Shown here: one piece after another, positions 18,794-31,346 of the stretch
Layout: each line of letters starts with the position of its first letter
How positions within the stretch are numbered: the stretch's first letter is position 1
NCBI RefSeq assembly: GCF_037975245.1
Contig: NC_092567.1
Coordinates: 23,590,376 to 23,654,375 of the forward strand
Source of the DNA: Apostichopus japonicus
Lineage: Eukaryota; Echinodermata; Holothuroidea; Aspidochirotida; Stichopodidae
DNA: 64,000 nucleotides
Reading direction: 5' to 3'
The notes under the pieces: generated by a model
What the model was told of the DNA's origin: nothing
Seen by the model: the letters and a program-made list of their open reading frames with translations, nothing else
Database searches by the model: none
Made by a program: the position numbers and the translations under genes

Positions 18794-21503
18794 TCATGAT
18801 TTCTCCTCCTTTAATTCTTCATCTGGATCTTTTTCTTCCAGTTGAAGGATAAACTTGAACTCATCTGAAAAAAATTACGTTTAAAACTGATAATTTAGTG
18901 CCTTTCTGGTCTGAGTTACCTAGTTTAAAACAATTTGAGAAGTGGCATTTGAAGTTTCACGATATCATACATGGTATTGTCAAATATTGAATATGATGTG
19001 ATAATAAAATTAATTGAGTAATTAAGGAGACATAGTTAGAGATAAACCTAGTACTCACAAGAACCCACCACCACACCCCAAATTACATTATAGTTGAGCT
19101 CACCTTCTGTCAAAGGTTGAACCGATAATCGAGCCCTTGTAAACAGGGAGAGCTTCTCAAGGGGACCGCCATTTGTCTTATGTTCGAGGTGTATCTGCTT
19201 TAATTCCTTCAATGAAATGAAACGCTTCAATTTTCTGACATATTTGACATCTACCATGATCCACTTAGGGTCTTCCTTTGAACTTGATTTATCAAAATGA
19301 GGATCTTTGCTATCAAACTGTGTGTGATCAACATAACCTTCCTTAACAATCTGTAGGAAAACGAGAAGTGGGAAAACGAGATTATTAAACAAATGTTCGA
19401 GAACTAGATAACCATTACGGCAAGCAAAACATAACGAGAGGGCATTCTAGTAAGTAGCCTATCGCATTGCAAATAATCCTTCGTGGACAATTGATTGTGA
19501 GCTAAATAGTAACCTGTTTAACCTCACAACCTTAGTGAACTCTAGACTGAACAAAACTACCCACTACAATATCTTATTGCTTGAGTAAAGCAACGATGAG
19601 ATATATCATAATTAGTAGTGATCTTTGAAGTTCAAGTGTTAACAGTGAATAACTGCTATGGGAGAAAATGCAGCCCATCAATTAAGAGAAAGATAAATAT
19701 ATGAAGTGAGCTGAGAATCTCAGACACACTTTGAAGCAGTACAGAAAACTTTACGGTAAAATATGGTACAGCATATACATAAAATAAAAATTAACCAAGA
19801 ATCACTACATTTAGTCATTCCAATCTTTGAAATCTTGATTTGAAGTGGTATCAAGCATAAAGATATGATGAAGGGAGATTTGAAAATTTACATCAGATTA
19901 TGTAACAATAACATCTCATTATTAATTCCTATTGATAAAACTGTTTAATCAATCAAATGATATTAGCAAATCTGTTTCTTGTTGGGGAGGAGAAGGAAGG
20001 GGTTAACTTACCTCTGTGATTCCCACAATTCCAGGTTCCTTACAATTGCTGTGATAATAGAAAGCAGATTGTCCAACTTTCATCTGATCTCTCATGAAGT
20101 TCCGAGCTTGATAGTTACGAACACCGTCCCAGCAAGTTGTTTCGTTTGGTTCCTTCTTGAGATCATCAAAACTAAACTAAAATTGAAGAAGATCAAATAA
20201 ATATATTTTTTTTCAATATTACTTAAAATAGCTATTTCTGGTTTTAATCTAGGAACAGCTCTTAAATGCATTAAAAAAAAAACCAGAATGGCAATAACAA
20301 ATTAATGAACAATCAATTGGTTATTGCCATTGTGATGGGTTGGACATTCTGCAATTGATTGGTAAAACTAGAGTGGGGGGATTTTTTTGGGACATATTTC
20401 CACCTTTTTATCAGAGTGTACATAGTCTAACTCTTCCTCCTTTTCTTCCAAGTATTTTTTACTTTTGAATATATTACATTAACATAGTTTTAAAATTGAA
20501 CACTGCACATGAGTCCAAACTTTGGTCAAACACTACTAGTTAATTACCACTTTATCATAGAGGAATTAATTTTAGATGAAGTAAACATGAAAGATATTAA
20601 TGGAGATCCTTTGGCCTTCCTCCTTTCATGGAGAAATTTTAATCATTGATAATCTGTGAAGTTACCAGTTAAGTGTTCATGGGTAAGTTGCTAGTATTAA
20701 TAAACCAATTTACCTTCATTTCAACCCCATTTTCAATCCGACTCTCTGGCTCTGACTTCATCAACCATTTTGTAAATATTTTTGGAGCTGCCTTTGGTGT
20801 ATCTTTTTTCTTCTGTAGCTTCGCTAGCTTCGCTACTGTGAGAATGAAAACAACATATATTTAAAAATATCCTACTGTATTTTGGTGTTTGGTAATTCTT
20901 GTTTAAATTGAGGGCTTGAAAGTCATCAGCAGTGGCCATAAATTCAAAAAAAATTGCTAACAGATATCAAAGTAACATTTTGAAGGTTATGACTCCCTAT
21001 ATTCTTCACATATATTGAGGAGTTCTTGCTTGGATAAAAGCATGTCACAATGAGATAAAATGACTAGGCTGGAGTGTGGCAGTTTACACATACTTATTTG
21101 GGCATGAGTGGCAAATATTTCATTCCTTAACAATAGAGTTGTCATGTAGGACTAAAGGTTAGGCTACTGTAGGTTTACTTTCACTTTTAACACTAGTGTT
21201 TAAGGCACATTTACTTGATAAGTTGACATTACCCATTAGTTCACTACACACAAAGATTGGTCAGAGGCAGAGCAAATGACTAACGAACACTGATTTCCAA
21301 AATAAACGTTGTTTACAAGCTTTTGTATCACCTTCGTACAATCAGGCTAGCTTTACATAAAGATACACACTGAAAATAATGAGGTAAACTTAATGAATAA
21401 TAACCTCGACGTTACTTAAAGACAATATACTTGGTACTAGTTAAACGAAATATCACTAACATTTCGACTTCTCAGATTTTGCTTTCCTCTTTCCGTGAGG
21501 CAT
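18794..21503 (-). CDS. THYN1: Thymocyte nuclear protein 1 homologue (EVE domain)
   Basis: Five coding exons: 21461-21503, 20714-20835, 20012-20176, 19104-19350 and 18794-18864. Phases agree and total 648 nt (215 residues plus stop), close to the usual 225. The N-terminus is short and basic (MPHGKRKAKSEKSK). The EVE/PUA-like domain begins at KWLMKSEPESRIE and includes the signatures TTCWDGVRNYQARNFMRD, AFYYHSNCKEPGIVGI, IVKEGYVDHTQFD, DPKWIMVDVKYV and LFTRARLSVQPLTE. Family members are nuclear proteins; THYN1 has been linked to modified-cytosine binding and to lymphocyte apoptosis, roles not visible in this sequence. Exon 1 ends TCGAAAT|GTTAGT; the other donors are GTAAAT, GTAAGT and GTGAGC. 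HORMAD, on the same strand, lies downstream. Confidence 0.96.
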
Positions 21504-21813
21504 TGTGGATGATTTTCATAAACCTGAGTAGCGATTGAAATTCAAATTGGTTGGCTTGAAAACGGAAGTTGGATCTCGATGCAATTCACTTTTCAGTATC
21601 TTCACAGTTATCAATCTCTTCAATTTGTTATCTAGGCAGAATCTAGGCACGCTGCGTAATGAAGGGTGCACAGAAAAAATGACATCTAACGCGGTATCTA
21701 GAAAAAGTCGCATATTTTAACATAGCGCCATCGATAAAGAATTTGGTTGGAATGGAGAAACCCAAACATCGTGATAGCCACACACGGAAATAAAATATTG
21801 TGGTTTTCTTTTG

Positions 21814-21858
21814 TAGTCGACTCATAGAAATTGATTATCAATTTCTATGAGTCGACTA
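21814..21858. repeat. 45-bp perfect palindrome (22-bp arms, 1-nt spacer)
   Basis: The left arm TAGTCGACTCATAGAAATTG plus AT, one T, then the exact reverse complement, ending CTATGAGTCGACTA. It lies about 310 bp upstream of the THYN1 start codon, at the boundary with the long gene-poor stretch. It can extrude a 22-bp hairpin. Confidence 0.95.
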
Positions 21859-23850
21859 AATGTCATGCTGTATGATTACTACAATCATCTATATTTATCG
21901 TCAAACGATTCGGTTAGCTTAAAAACATTGGAGTAATGTTCAGGGAATGCCTTAGCTTTCAGAATCACAAAACAGAATTTACAACGATCATAGATTATCG
22001 AAGAAGCAAGTATTATACATTTTCCCATAATAGACTAAAATAACAAAATAAACCTAGAAACAAATTCGAGACATATAATATGGTATTACATTTTCAACCT
22101 ATCTGAGAGCAGCAAAAAACCGTTGTATTTTTATTCTTTTGTCACAAAATAATAATAATACATCTGAAGTAGTAATCTAAGGCTAACATTGTTGATTGTT
22201 AAGAATTATTAGCCTGGTATGATATTGCAAAAAAAGAATTGCCATGATATTGGAAAACTTAAATATTCTGATTTAATTTGCCTGACTACATCTTGACAGA
22301 AGAAGGTTAGGCATGGACTTCGTGTCACGTGTTTAGACATCTAATCAAAGTTGGCTTTTACATTACACTAATGGAATTTTACGGTACATTTCTCACCCAG
22401 TTACACCCGGTCTGTCTCGGCTAGCCTCCCTACTTCACAAGAAGTTTTACCAATGCTTTCCGCTGTCTTTCCCAAGCTTACGCACACCGGCGAAATGAAG
22501 AATTTATATGTACATATTTTGACAGAGGTGGCCGAGGTAAATTTGGTATTGCCTCTAACAAATAAGGCTCACTCGTGATCAAACAAGACGGAATTTGTCT
22601 TCCTCGTTGACAAATTCAATTGATTTATTAAACCAATTGCAATGTCTGGACAAATTTGGAAGGTAAATTTTGAACTACTTTTGAAACCATAGGAAGCCTA
22701 AAAAGCTAAGCAAGATACGAAACATGATCAAACCCGTTCGACTTGAAATTGTAAGAGTTTGAAATCGACGACTGAAGCGTTGCTAATTTTGTTTACATAT
22801 AAAAGCGTGGAGACGTCTCAATGGAACTTTCCGTTACACATTTGCCACATACTTTAACAATACTTCTTTTCAGAAATTAGTTGTAGGAGGATGGGGGGGG
22901 GGGGAGGGAGGGGAGGGGGCGCAACGGAAGCAAGCCGTGCCAGGAATTCTGAGTTGTAGGGTACCAAAAATATTAAGAAAGAACAACTGCACTTTAAATG
23001 AGGGGCACAATACTCGTGTCTATGTAAATTATAAACTAGTGATTTTTGTGTACACTTGATGATGGGGCAGATGTGGGTGTGGCACAGGATTCTGTTCCGG
23101 GGAGAGGGGGAACGATGCCCTGTGCGCGGCCAGGCTACGAGCCTGTGTGGAAGTCAAGAATTTATTTCTGCCAAGCTTTATGGGTCTCAAGATGGAGCTA
23201 GCTCGAAGGTCTCAACATTGGTTTTAGTGACACGAGTTGCTTGTTTCTCTTAACGCCATGTACGAAATAATGTTAATATATGTGTCATCCCAATGATGAG
23301 AAATCACGTGACAGGTCTGGTGCGTGACTGACTAGTCTCATAGAAACACACGATGCGACTAGAGAGATACTGTACTGTGCAGACAGACACAGGAACAGCA
23401 GACTTGGAGAATGAGTATGATATTCACATGGTATGCGTACAAGTATGAGTACAAGGCTCAAAGCACGAGTATCTAATCATTCCACATAAAGTATATCTAT
23501 AAAAGAAGTCCGAAATGCATCGAGTACCATGAGTTACGAAGGTCTATACAGATAACTAGATATGTTCAAATATAAAACTCATGATAAGTCTGCACAATAT
23601 ACGCCATTGGCCTTTTATAGTGACGTATGATATGCCACTTTTGCGAACATTTGGATATTGTCGAAGTCGTATGTAACTGTAATTGCCTGCAAAAACGCAG
23701 TATTGAAGTGCGCGTGGAGTGCTTGCAGCAGTATGAAGAACTTTTCGGTAGTTCATTGTGTTAGGTTTTGGACGGACAACACACTGCACCAGGGAGTATA
23801 TAGTCATGTAGGTACATACAAAGTGAGGGCGCTTGTGAGCGCAGTGACAC
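21859..23850. other. Intergenic, no gene seen
   Basis: Mixed-composition sequence with a G-rich block at about 22888-22920. Open frames at 23056-23253 and on both strands at 23556-23888 show no family resemblance. Confidence 0.5.
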
Positions 23851-23878
23851 AGAGCCGTATATAGAGATATACGGCTCT
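23851..23878. repeat. 28-nt hairpin flanked by direct repeats
   Basis: AGAGCCGTATAT, loop AGAG, ATATACGGCTCT: 12-bp perfect arms. GCAGTGACAC just before and GCAGTGACAT just after form a near-exact direct repeat, which suggests a small templated insertion or a tiny palindromic element. Confidence 0.85.
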
Positions 23879-24315
23879 GCAGTGACATAGAGACTCTACC
23901 CCGACAGGCTCAGAATAAGCTAGGCTATTAAACTGCAAATATACAGAGACTATATGAAACTTTTAGTTTAAACGTCCAGTCATGTAGGTATTGTTCACTT
24001 GGCCAGTAATGCCAATGTTGTAGCGCGCACGCGCACTACAATTATGACGTTGATTGAAGCTCCGACTGTGACGGTCGCAAATAGTGACTTTCGTATTACT
24101 TATTATATGTCGAGCTTATTATCGCAATTCCGCCGCCCCGCCCCATAGCCTCCCCTACCTACACCTGTATGTTACAATACGAATACAAGTATACTGGTTC
24201 AATCCACGTCTTTTTTATAACTGTAGCATATATACAGTACAGCTTATGTAGAAAGAGATGTGTTTATATAACTGTTTAATATTTAGAAAGATCAAACAGA
24301 CATATAGTCAAAACT

Positions 24316-24316
24316 G

Positions 24317-24349
<33 letters not shown>

Positions 24350-24355
24350 AAGACA
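24316..24355. repeat. (GACA)n microsatellite
   Basis: Repeats of ACAG/GACA units with decay into GACAAA; the open frame across it on the minus strand is an artefact. Confidence 0.9.
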
Positions 24356-24523
24356 AACAAAAAGACGAGAAATACGCAGACAAATCACAGAAACAAAAAC
24401 ATAGGACAGACAACAAAACAAGAAAACCCAAAAGAGACTAAGCCAGTCGGGGGCAGACAGCAACATTTTAATTTGAAAATTATTGACTATTTCAATTCTA
24501 CCCAAAGTTTATACTTTCAACTT

Positions 24524-24651
<128 letters not shown>

Positions 24652-25015
24652 AAATGAATCAAACGAGGAAAGTGCATATATTATTGTCTATTTGCAATTT
24701 TCCTGTTATCGAGATGAAAGCCATGCCGTTGTGTGTACACAGCCTCAGAACCCACATGTTATTTAAACACGGAAAACAATTATGGTATCGATTGTTTTAG
24801 ATTACGATTCTGCCCTTATTGATCACACTTACTAATGAAAAAAGAAAAGCAATATAATTTACTCTAGCTAGAGTCAATACTGAAATCGTTTAACTAGAAT
24901 GATTTAATGAGGTGATTTAGTGAGCTGAAGCCTTGTCGGTCACAAACTGTCTCTAACCAGCTGCCATCGACACCTTCTAACCGATGAATAATACAACTGT
25001 AACTTAGTACTGCGC

Positions 25016-25044
25016 TGACGTCAGTATCGGTCAAATTGACGTCA
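25016..25044. promoter_or_regulatory. Two perfect CRE palindromes 21 bp apart
   Basis: TGACGTCA at 25016-25023 and 25037-25044. These are the first of 14 copies in the window. Whether they bind CREB/ATF factors is inference from the motif. Confidence 0.45.
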
Positions 25045-25894
25045 TTAAAACAAAATAACGTTTTTCGGGGTCGATATTTGGATTCGGGTTCAAATTTATT
25101 TTGCGTTTATGGCATCAGTCCACATTTGATACAATTTTATATTGATTGTAATTCTATCAAAAGAAACTCTGGTTGTACTATTGAAATTGTAATGGACGTT
25201 GGCGTCCTTTAATATAGCCCTAATGAAATAAACAGGCAAGTGTATAAACAAGACGGTCAAATCATTGATTATATCACGTGATACAGGAAGCAGGAAAAAG
25301 GGACGTAATCGGACTGTTTTCCTTTATCAATTTTTGCGTTAATGTGGGTGAAAGAAGGCTACTAAAATAAGTTTCATAAATAGCTTCAATAATAGAATTT
25401 CATTTCAGATATAACTAGGAAAATCACGAATTACTAGTCCCGGGGTGGGGGGGGGGGGAATCCGTACATTTTTAAAGGAGGGGGTGTCCCTGAAATCATT
25501 GAATCCGAGTTCAATGTAAGGAGGTTTGACCGGCTCTTCAATAGACAAAAATAACTCTTAGACATTCTCTGAGGCAAATATATAGGTTATAAATTATAAC
25601 GGTGATTACGTCTACACGCAAGCTTGTGCTAAAACTACCCTTAATTATTTTGTCAGGTTGGGGAGTGCTATTACACCCCCCCCCCTCTCCCCATTCCTCC
25701 TCCACACACACTTTCTGTGTTAATCCATTGTTATTTTATTTGGACTAAGACTCAGAAGCTTTGGTTAAATTGCCAAAAGATAGCGAACAATCGCATATAA
25801 CATCTTGTGACGTCAAAGAACTTGATTTGAAAGACGTTAGTAAGAAGTTAGTTCTTTAAGGTAACAATGTAGGTTTCTGACTGCATTTGACCTA

Positions 25895-26655
25895 TGGTAA
25901 TTACACATGCACTGTCTCATTGCTATCAACCCCTTCTGCCCACCCCCCCCCCCAACCCAACCCAACTTCCTACAGACACATAACCATATATTCCCCCAAA
26001 CCATACTTGTGTAGTGCGACATAAATGTCAAATGCAAAAGCAAGTAGTAACAGTCCCAGATGTCAACCTCCCTGCCCACCACCCCCACCCCAAACCGAAC
26101 CCTCTCCCCCAACCCAACCCCATACAAACATAAACACATATTCCCCCAAACCCTGTAGTGCGACAGTAAACTGCGAAGCAGAAGGAAGTACTAATAGTTC
26201 CAGATGTCGACCCCTCCTGCCCACCCCCCCACCCAACCCAACCCCATACAAACATAAACACATCTTCCCCCAAACCCTACTTGTGTAGTGCGACAATCAA
26301 CTGCAAATCACAAGCATGTACTAACAGTCTCAAATGTCAACCCCTCCTTGCCCACCACCCCCCCTAAACTCCAACCTCCCCTCCCCTCCCCAACCAAACC
26401 CCCTACACACATCAACACATATTCCCCCAAACCCTACTTGTGTAGTGCGACAATAAACTGCAAATCAAACGCAAGCATTAACAGTCCCAGATGTAAACCC
26501 CTCCTGCCCACCAACCCCCAACCCAACCCTCCCATCCACCAACCCAACCCTACCCCTTACACACATAAACACTTATTGCCCCAAACCCTACTTGTGTATT
26601 GCGACAATAAACTGCAAAGCACAAGCAAGCACTAACAGTCCCAGATGTCAACCTC
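25895..26655. repeat. C-rich minisatellite, about five units of 125-170 bp
   Basis: Units contain ACACATATTCCCCCAAACCC, TACTTGTGTAGTGCGACA, then AACAGTCCCAGATGTCAACC and a CCCACC-rich segment. Length varies mostly in the C-rich part. The proline-rich frame on plus (26025-26635) and glycine/valine-rich frames on minus come from the repeat. The G-rich complement on the minus strand could form quadruplexes. Confidence 0.92.
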
Positions 26656-29600
26656 TCCCGGGGTCATCCTCTTTGTACATATACAAGATGTTCAGTCAAT
26701 CCTTGCCACCAGTAATGGAATCGATACCATCTGGCAGCTAATTAAGCCAAACAATAGACACGAGTAACACTTGTCAAATCGTAATTAAAACAAATTTAAT
26801 CTGTAATGTTGAATAATGGCATATAATTGAAACTTCTCTCCGATCGAGTATTCTGTTTTTAACTTGCCTGGTAAAGTCATTAATTGGCTAAATTTGACCT
26901 CTGTCGGTCTGTTGGACAAATTTACTTTGGATAAAAGAGTAAAAATTTATGGTACGTGTGGCAATGTACGAGTGTACATATGCAACTGACACTAATCAGT
27001 CCAGTAAATATCAAGGCTGGGTCATAAATATTACTTTTCGGACGGAAAGGCTATAGTTTCTATTTACGACATTGAAAGAAAAAAACATGTTCGTGTATTT
27101 TATTACATAACATAACATAACATAACTTGTTTGTGAGGGAGGGGGAATCGGTGCGGATTAGGCATAAAGTACTCTTTTAGTTGGAAATCCAATCTATATA
27201 AGCTATAGTTCAAACTACTTAATTTGAACTTGTGTATATTGTAACTCAAATGAAATTTCGCTATTTCCTTTTTTCTCTCACTTTACTCATAAATAAAACT
27301 CAAAATACATAATTGGCGTGATGACGTCACTTTACTCATATAGTGACGTCATCGCGCCAAAGTTGTTTCTTTCATTCTTCACATTTATTTGGTTTTATGT
27401 CTATATCTTCTTTTGTCTATTTTTTTCCTTGACCTTTTGGTAAACGCAGCTTCTGTCAAGTCTCCTCCAATTTGATAAAATGTTCAAATGTAAAAGATTT
27501 CCAAAAGCTGATACTTTTTATGTGTTGTAGAAACGAGAAAGAAAAAATAGGTGCTGAAACGGCTGTAAAGCTTTCTATGGCATGTGTCTTGCATTATAAA
27601 TATATTATGAAAAATTTAAATATAGAGAAACAATCCTTTGACTGTACGGATGTAGTATTACTATACGGTACATATTCTTCCCAAAAATATTGTCCCTTAC
27701 CCCCCCCCCCCCCCCGCCCCCCTCTCATCCAAGAGAATAGCAGTCTCGATGTGGATTTAGTTCCCCATTTTGCACTTCGTTATTGTTGGAGGAGAAAGGA
27801 GAAGGGTGTTGGTGGGATGGGGTTGGGGCGGGGGTAATGTGGGTGATGCATTGGTTTGCCACTGTCCTTGCTTGACGGTGGTTATATATAGTCAATTCGG
27901 CAGTCAGGCAATGTTGATCATTTACCTGTTTACCTGGTCAACACTTCAACAATTTTGGGAACTCATTACCTTAACAATAAGACTGTATCAGCGTATGATG
28001 ATGAGGATGGGGATGGGGGGGGGGGTGTTATACACCCTGCTAGTACATCAGAACCTGTGTCAAAGGTTAGGCATAAATGTGTCACACGTGATTAAATGTC
28101 ACAAGAAAATTGAGGGACCCTGGAGGGAGATTTAATTTATAAAACTGATGTGTTGTGACCTTAATTTCACACGCACACATCAACCTTCCTACAGAGGTGG
28201 TTTCGCTTGAACGCTAACATTGACCTTCTCGGAAGGCTCTTCTCTTTTGACGTTCCAGATTAATTTGTAGGACAGAATGAACATATAATATTTAGTGGAA
28301 TACATAACTTGATATTTTTGAACCTAAACAACATAGTACAACGTTAATGTAATATAAACAGTTTGTTCAATTTCTTAGAGACTGAACGGAAGGCAATAGT
28401 TTCTTTGATCGAAAGCGTTTGCAGTCTTCAACTTCATTTCAATAGTTGTATATAGGTCTTTATTTATTCTATGCGTGTACGTGCTGTAAAATGACTAATT
28501 TGAAGCTAGCGAGCACTTTGGCCAGTTCAATGTAGAGACCCTATAATAGTCTCTAGTTCAATGTCGTATTATAGTCTCATGAAACATTGCCATGACAGGT
28601 GGAATGATTTACCATCGAAATTTTGAAGGGAAAAAATCGCCCAGTCTGTTGCTAATCTGACCGAAAGGAAGAACAAGGATTGCGTTTCTTTTGAATTAAA
28701 AGTACGTGTTACAAAACTTATCACATAATGTGCAGTAGACTTTATCCAGTCACTGTCAACATAATAATATATTATTATATATATTATTACTATTATCATT
28801 TTATTGGGGGGGGGGGATGATTAAAGGTGAAAATCATATCTACAATATTTCCTTATACTTAATATAGATGCTTTCCCTCAAAGTACCTGAAAGTACTTAC
28901 AATGTATGTTTCAAAAAGTTAAACTGTTAATATTTTGAATAGTAATCGAGGTGGTTCAATGTATTTCACATGAACATGAAATGCAATACCGTTAATCTTT
29001 TAACACTTTAAGATTATAACGTTTACATAAGTATAGCTCTGTAAATGATATCGTATGTTATTGTTGTTTGTTTGTCGTTTTTAGACTTGACATGGATAAC
29101 ATATATTAAATTATATCTGGTTCGCACCGCACTATCAGTGTTGGGTTATTCATCAAATAGGATGTCGAGGCAAGTGCCTATAGGTGCCCACTAAGGCACG
29201 GCATAGGTATAGGCAAGAGGTCTCTTAGTATCTTTCGACTTGAGCCTGTAATAATAGATACAGAGGGGGCAAGCGAATGTTGTGTTATGGCTCATGCAGG
29301 GGGCATTATCTTGGCTCTGTGCACCAGGGAGGGACTGAGGCTTAAATTGTTACTTGCTCTGTTATCCAACTGGTGGCGCTGGTGACTTGCATCAAGTGAC
29401 GTAATTGGCGTCTTCGAATGAAACTTTAGGACCTTCCGCGACCAAGCGGAAATCAGCGCCTTCGGTACCTCAGCCTGACGCCTCGGACCCAGGGGCGCAC
29501 CAATCCGTTCCAACTGGGTACAATCTCTTCCATTAATGTTACACTTTGACAAACTTTGTGAATATATCTTTAGTCAAGTTTATTCAGGTAATGAATCATT

Positions 29601-30716
29601 AGTTTCGTCATTTTATCGAAACACAAGCAGTTCCTTCTCACTGCAGATATTGTTCGTGACTTATCTCGGACTCATTCAATCCAAAGTATTACTGAAAGGT
29701 ATTGGTAATCCTCTTCCATGATATAACATGTCAAACGACTTGGTCAAGTTCAATCAGTAATGTCCTCATTTAACTTAAATACCGTATCCACCATAGGTAC
29801 GGATGTCGTAGGCATATCTATACAAGCACTTGAGTACATTGAGGAGAGTGGTTTTGAATAATAGCAGAATAAGACATTCGGTTCCCATCTGTTTTCTTCT
29901 ATATTCGTGTTGGTTGAGCAGGGGCAGGTGGGGAGGGGGGGGGGGCTTTGTCATTCATGTTTTTATCCTCTTCTATACGTCACTAACTTTGTCATTACAT
30001 TAATCTGTTTCTAGACTTTAGTGCCCACTGACTGGTATACTAAAATACCCTTCTCGATTCTGCATCACATAATTATATGCAAAACAGAAAAAGAACTAAT
30101 AACAATTTGTACGCTGCCTATATCCCTCAACAGATTGTGCATATATCGCTTCCTGGTTGAATATTTCTCAAATACAAAAAGAAGATAACATATACTTCTT
30201 AAAACAAAAGATGAAATATTAAAACTGACCTTGTATGATTTTGAAACATTGTCAAGCCACACGATATTCATGAGAAAACGATTTTCTCATTTCCAAGTAT
30301 GACGTCACAAACCCAATTTAAAACACGGCAAATTCATGTTGGATGAAATAACGTCTGTGGCAACATGTGTTTCTAGACAGATGAACGAATTAATGACTAG
30401 AAGCTATGCGGTGTGACGTCATGAAGGTAAACTTGGCATTCCTGTTATAAGTATACTCACAGTGTGGAGATATGAAGATATAAATGAAATCAGTGGCTAG
30501 AAAACAAGAGACGTTTACTTATATACCAAGATAAATGGGGAGTGAAGAAACTTGCACCTGTCATTCTTTTGACGAAGAGGGGGGGGGGGTCTCTTCTATT
30601 GGATTGGGGGGGAGGGGTCATTAGTTAAACATTAATTGCGATAGTATACATGAACATTAATACGACTACAAATGTTGTCCGGTCCCATCCACATTTTTTA
30701 TTAAGAGGTGTTTATA

Positions 30717-30748
<32 letters not shown>

Positions 30749-31090
30749 CTATATAGCCTTCACGTACAATGTGTTGGGCTATCAAAATTGAAGAATAAAT
30801 AGTATTTAGTAATTAGTCCATAATTTACATTAATTTGGTTGCATAATTTTTTTTGATTGTCTAAGTTTGATCAATGGCAATGTCCTTTTAGATAATATAC
30901 CGATAAATCATTTAAAATAAGCCAGAAATTCGGCTAGCAAACTAAAATAGCTCTTGTATGAGTATGTGTTTGGAAGTAAATAATGCATACAGGCAAAGAG
31001 AGACAGCTCTTTCTCACAAACCAAAAACAACAACTGCTATAAACCTACCTCATAACTTACCTCTAATAGGCACCTGGGTATTAAGGGGTT
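26656..31090. other. Intergenic, no gene recognised
   Basis: AT-rich with C/G homopolymer tracts (about 27702-27722, 28015-28025, 29933-29945, 30580-30590) and a (TA)n run at 30716-30748. A GC-richer patch at 29280-29530 is open on the minus strand (86 codons) but matches nothing I know. Its composition suggests an old repeat or a regulatory island. Confidence 0.45.
27313..27360. promoter_or_regulatory. 48-bp inverted repeat carrying two CRE palindromes
   Basis: The arms 27313-27331 and 27342-27360 (TTGGCGTGATGACGTCACT against the complement of AGTGACGTCATCGCGCCAA) pair with a single mismatch around a 10-nt loop. Each arm contains TGACGTCA plus a TTGGCG element. It could be a dimeric binding site or the remnant of a small inverted-repeat element. 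Confidence 0.7.
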
Positions 31091-31096
31091 TTGTTC

Positions 31097-31104
31097 TATA
31101 AAAG
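31097..31104 (+). promoter_or_regulatory. TATA box of an orphan first exon
   Basis: TATAAAAG, with an initiator-like TTCAATC about 32-35 nt downstream (near 31132), and an ATG 97 nt further on that opens a 39-codon exon. Confidence 0.45.
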
Positions 31105-31228
31105 TCAAATTCTCTTGAGTTTGTGAGCTTCAATCATTATAATCTTGTCCTTATCAGTCCCTTAGGATCTTCCGTAGCAATAAGAGAACCGTCGGTAAAT
31201 ACTTGCAACGTTTATTTACACAATCAGC

Positions 31229-31346
31229 ATGAAATCAGTCTTATCGCTTGACGTCATAAAGAAAGCCCAGGCTCTTGTCTGTCAACAAAACGCCATTTGC
31301 TCATCTTACTCTGATGGCCTGGCGTTCCTGTTAGCGTATAACGAGC
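31229..31346 (+). CDS. Putative first coding exon of an unidentified plus-strand gene
   Basis: ATG at 31229 opens 39 codons plus 1 nt, ending GAGC|GTAAGT, a consensus donor. The peptide begins MKSVLSLDVIKKAQALVCQQ and continues NAICSSYSDGLAFLLAYNE, with coding-like balanced composition and no simple sequence. Preceded by a TATA box; a CRE palindrome (31249-31256) lies inside the exon. If not spliced it ends at a TAA after two more codons. I do not recognise the family. A phase-1 acceptor exon must follow; 38323-38372 is one phase-compatible candidate. Confidence 0.45.

Noticed and set aside
26025-26635. Proline-rich frames on plus and glycine/tryptophan-rich frames on minus
   Set aside because: Direct products of the C-rich minisatellite units.
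27472-28135. Two overlapping 121-codon plus-strand frames
   Set aside because: Both depend on C and G homopolymer blocks; no coherent protein.
29292-29552. 86-codon minus-strand frame in a GC-richer patch
   Set aside because: No family resemblance and no good splice borders; kept only as a note in the intergenic entry.
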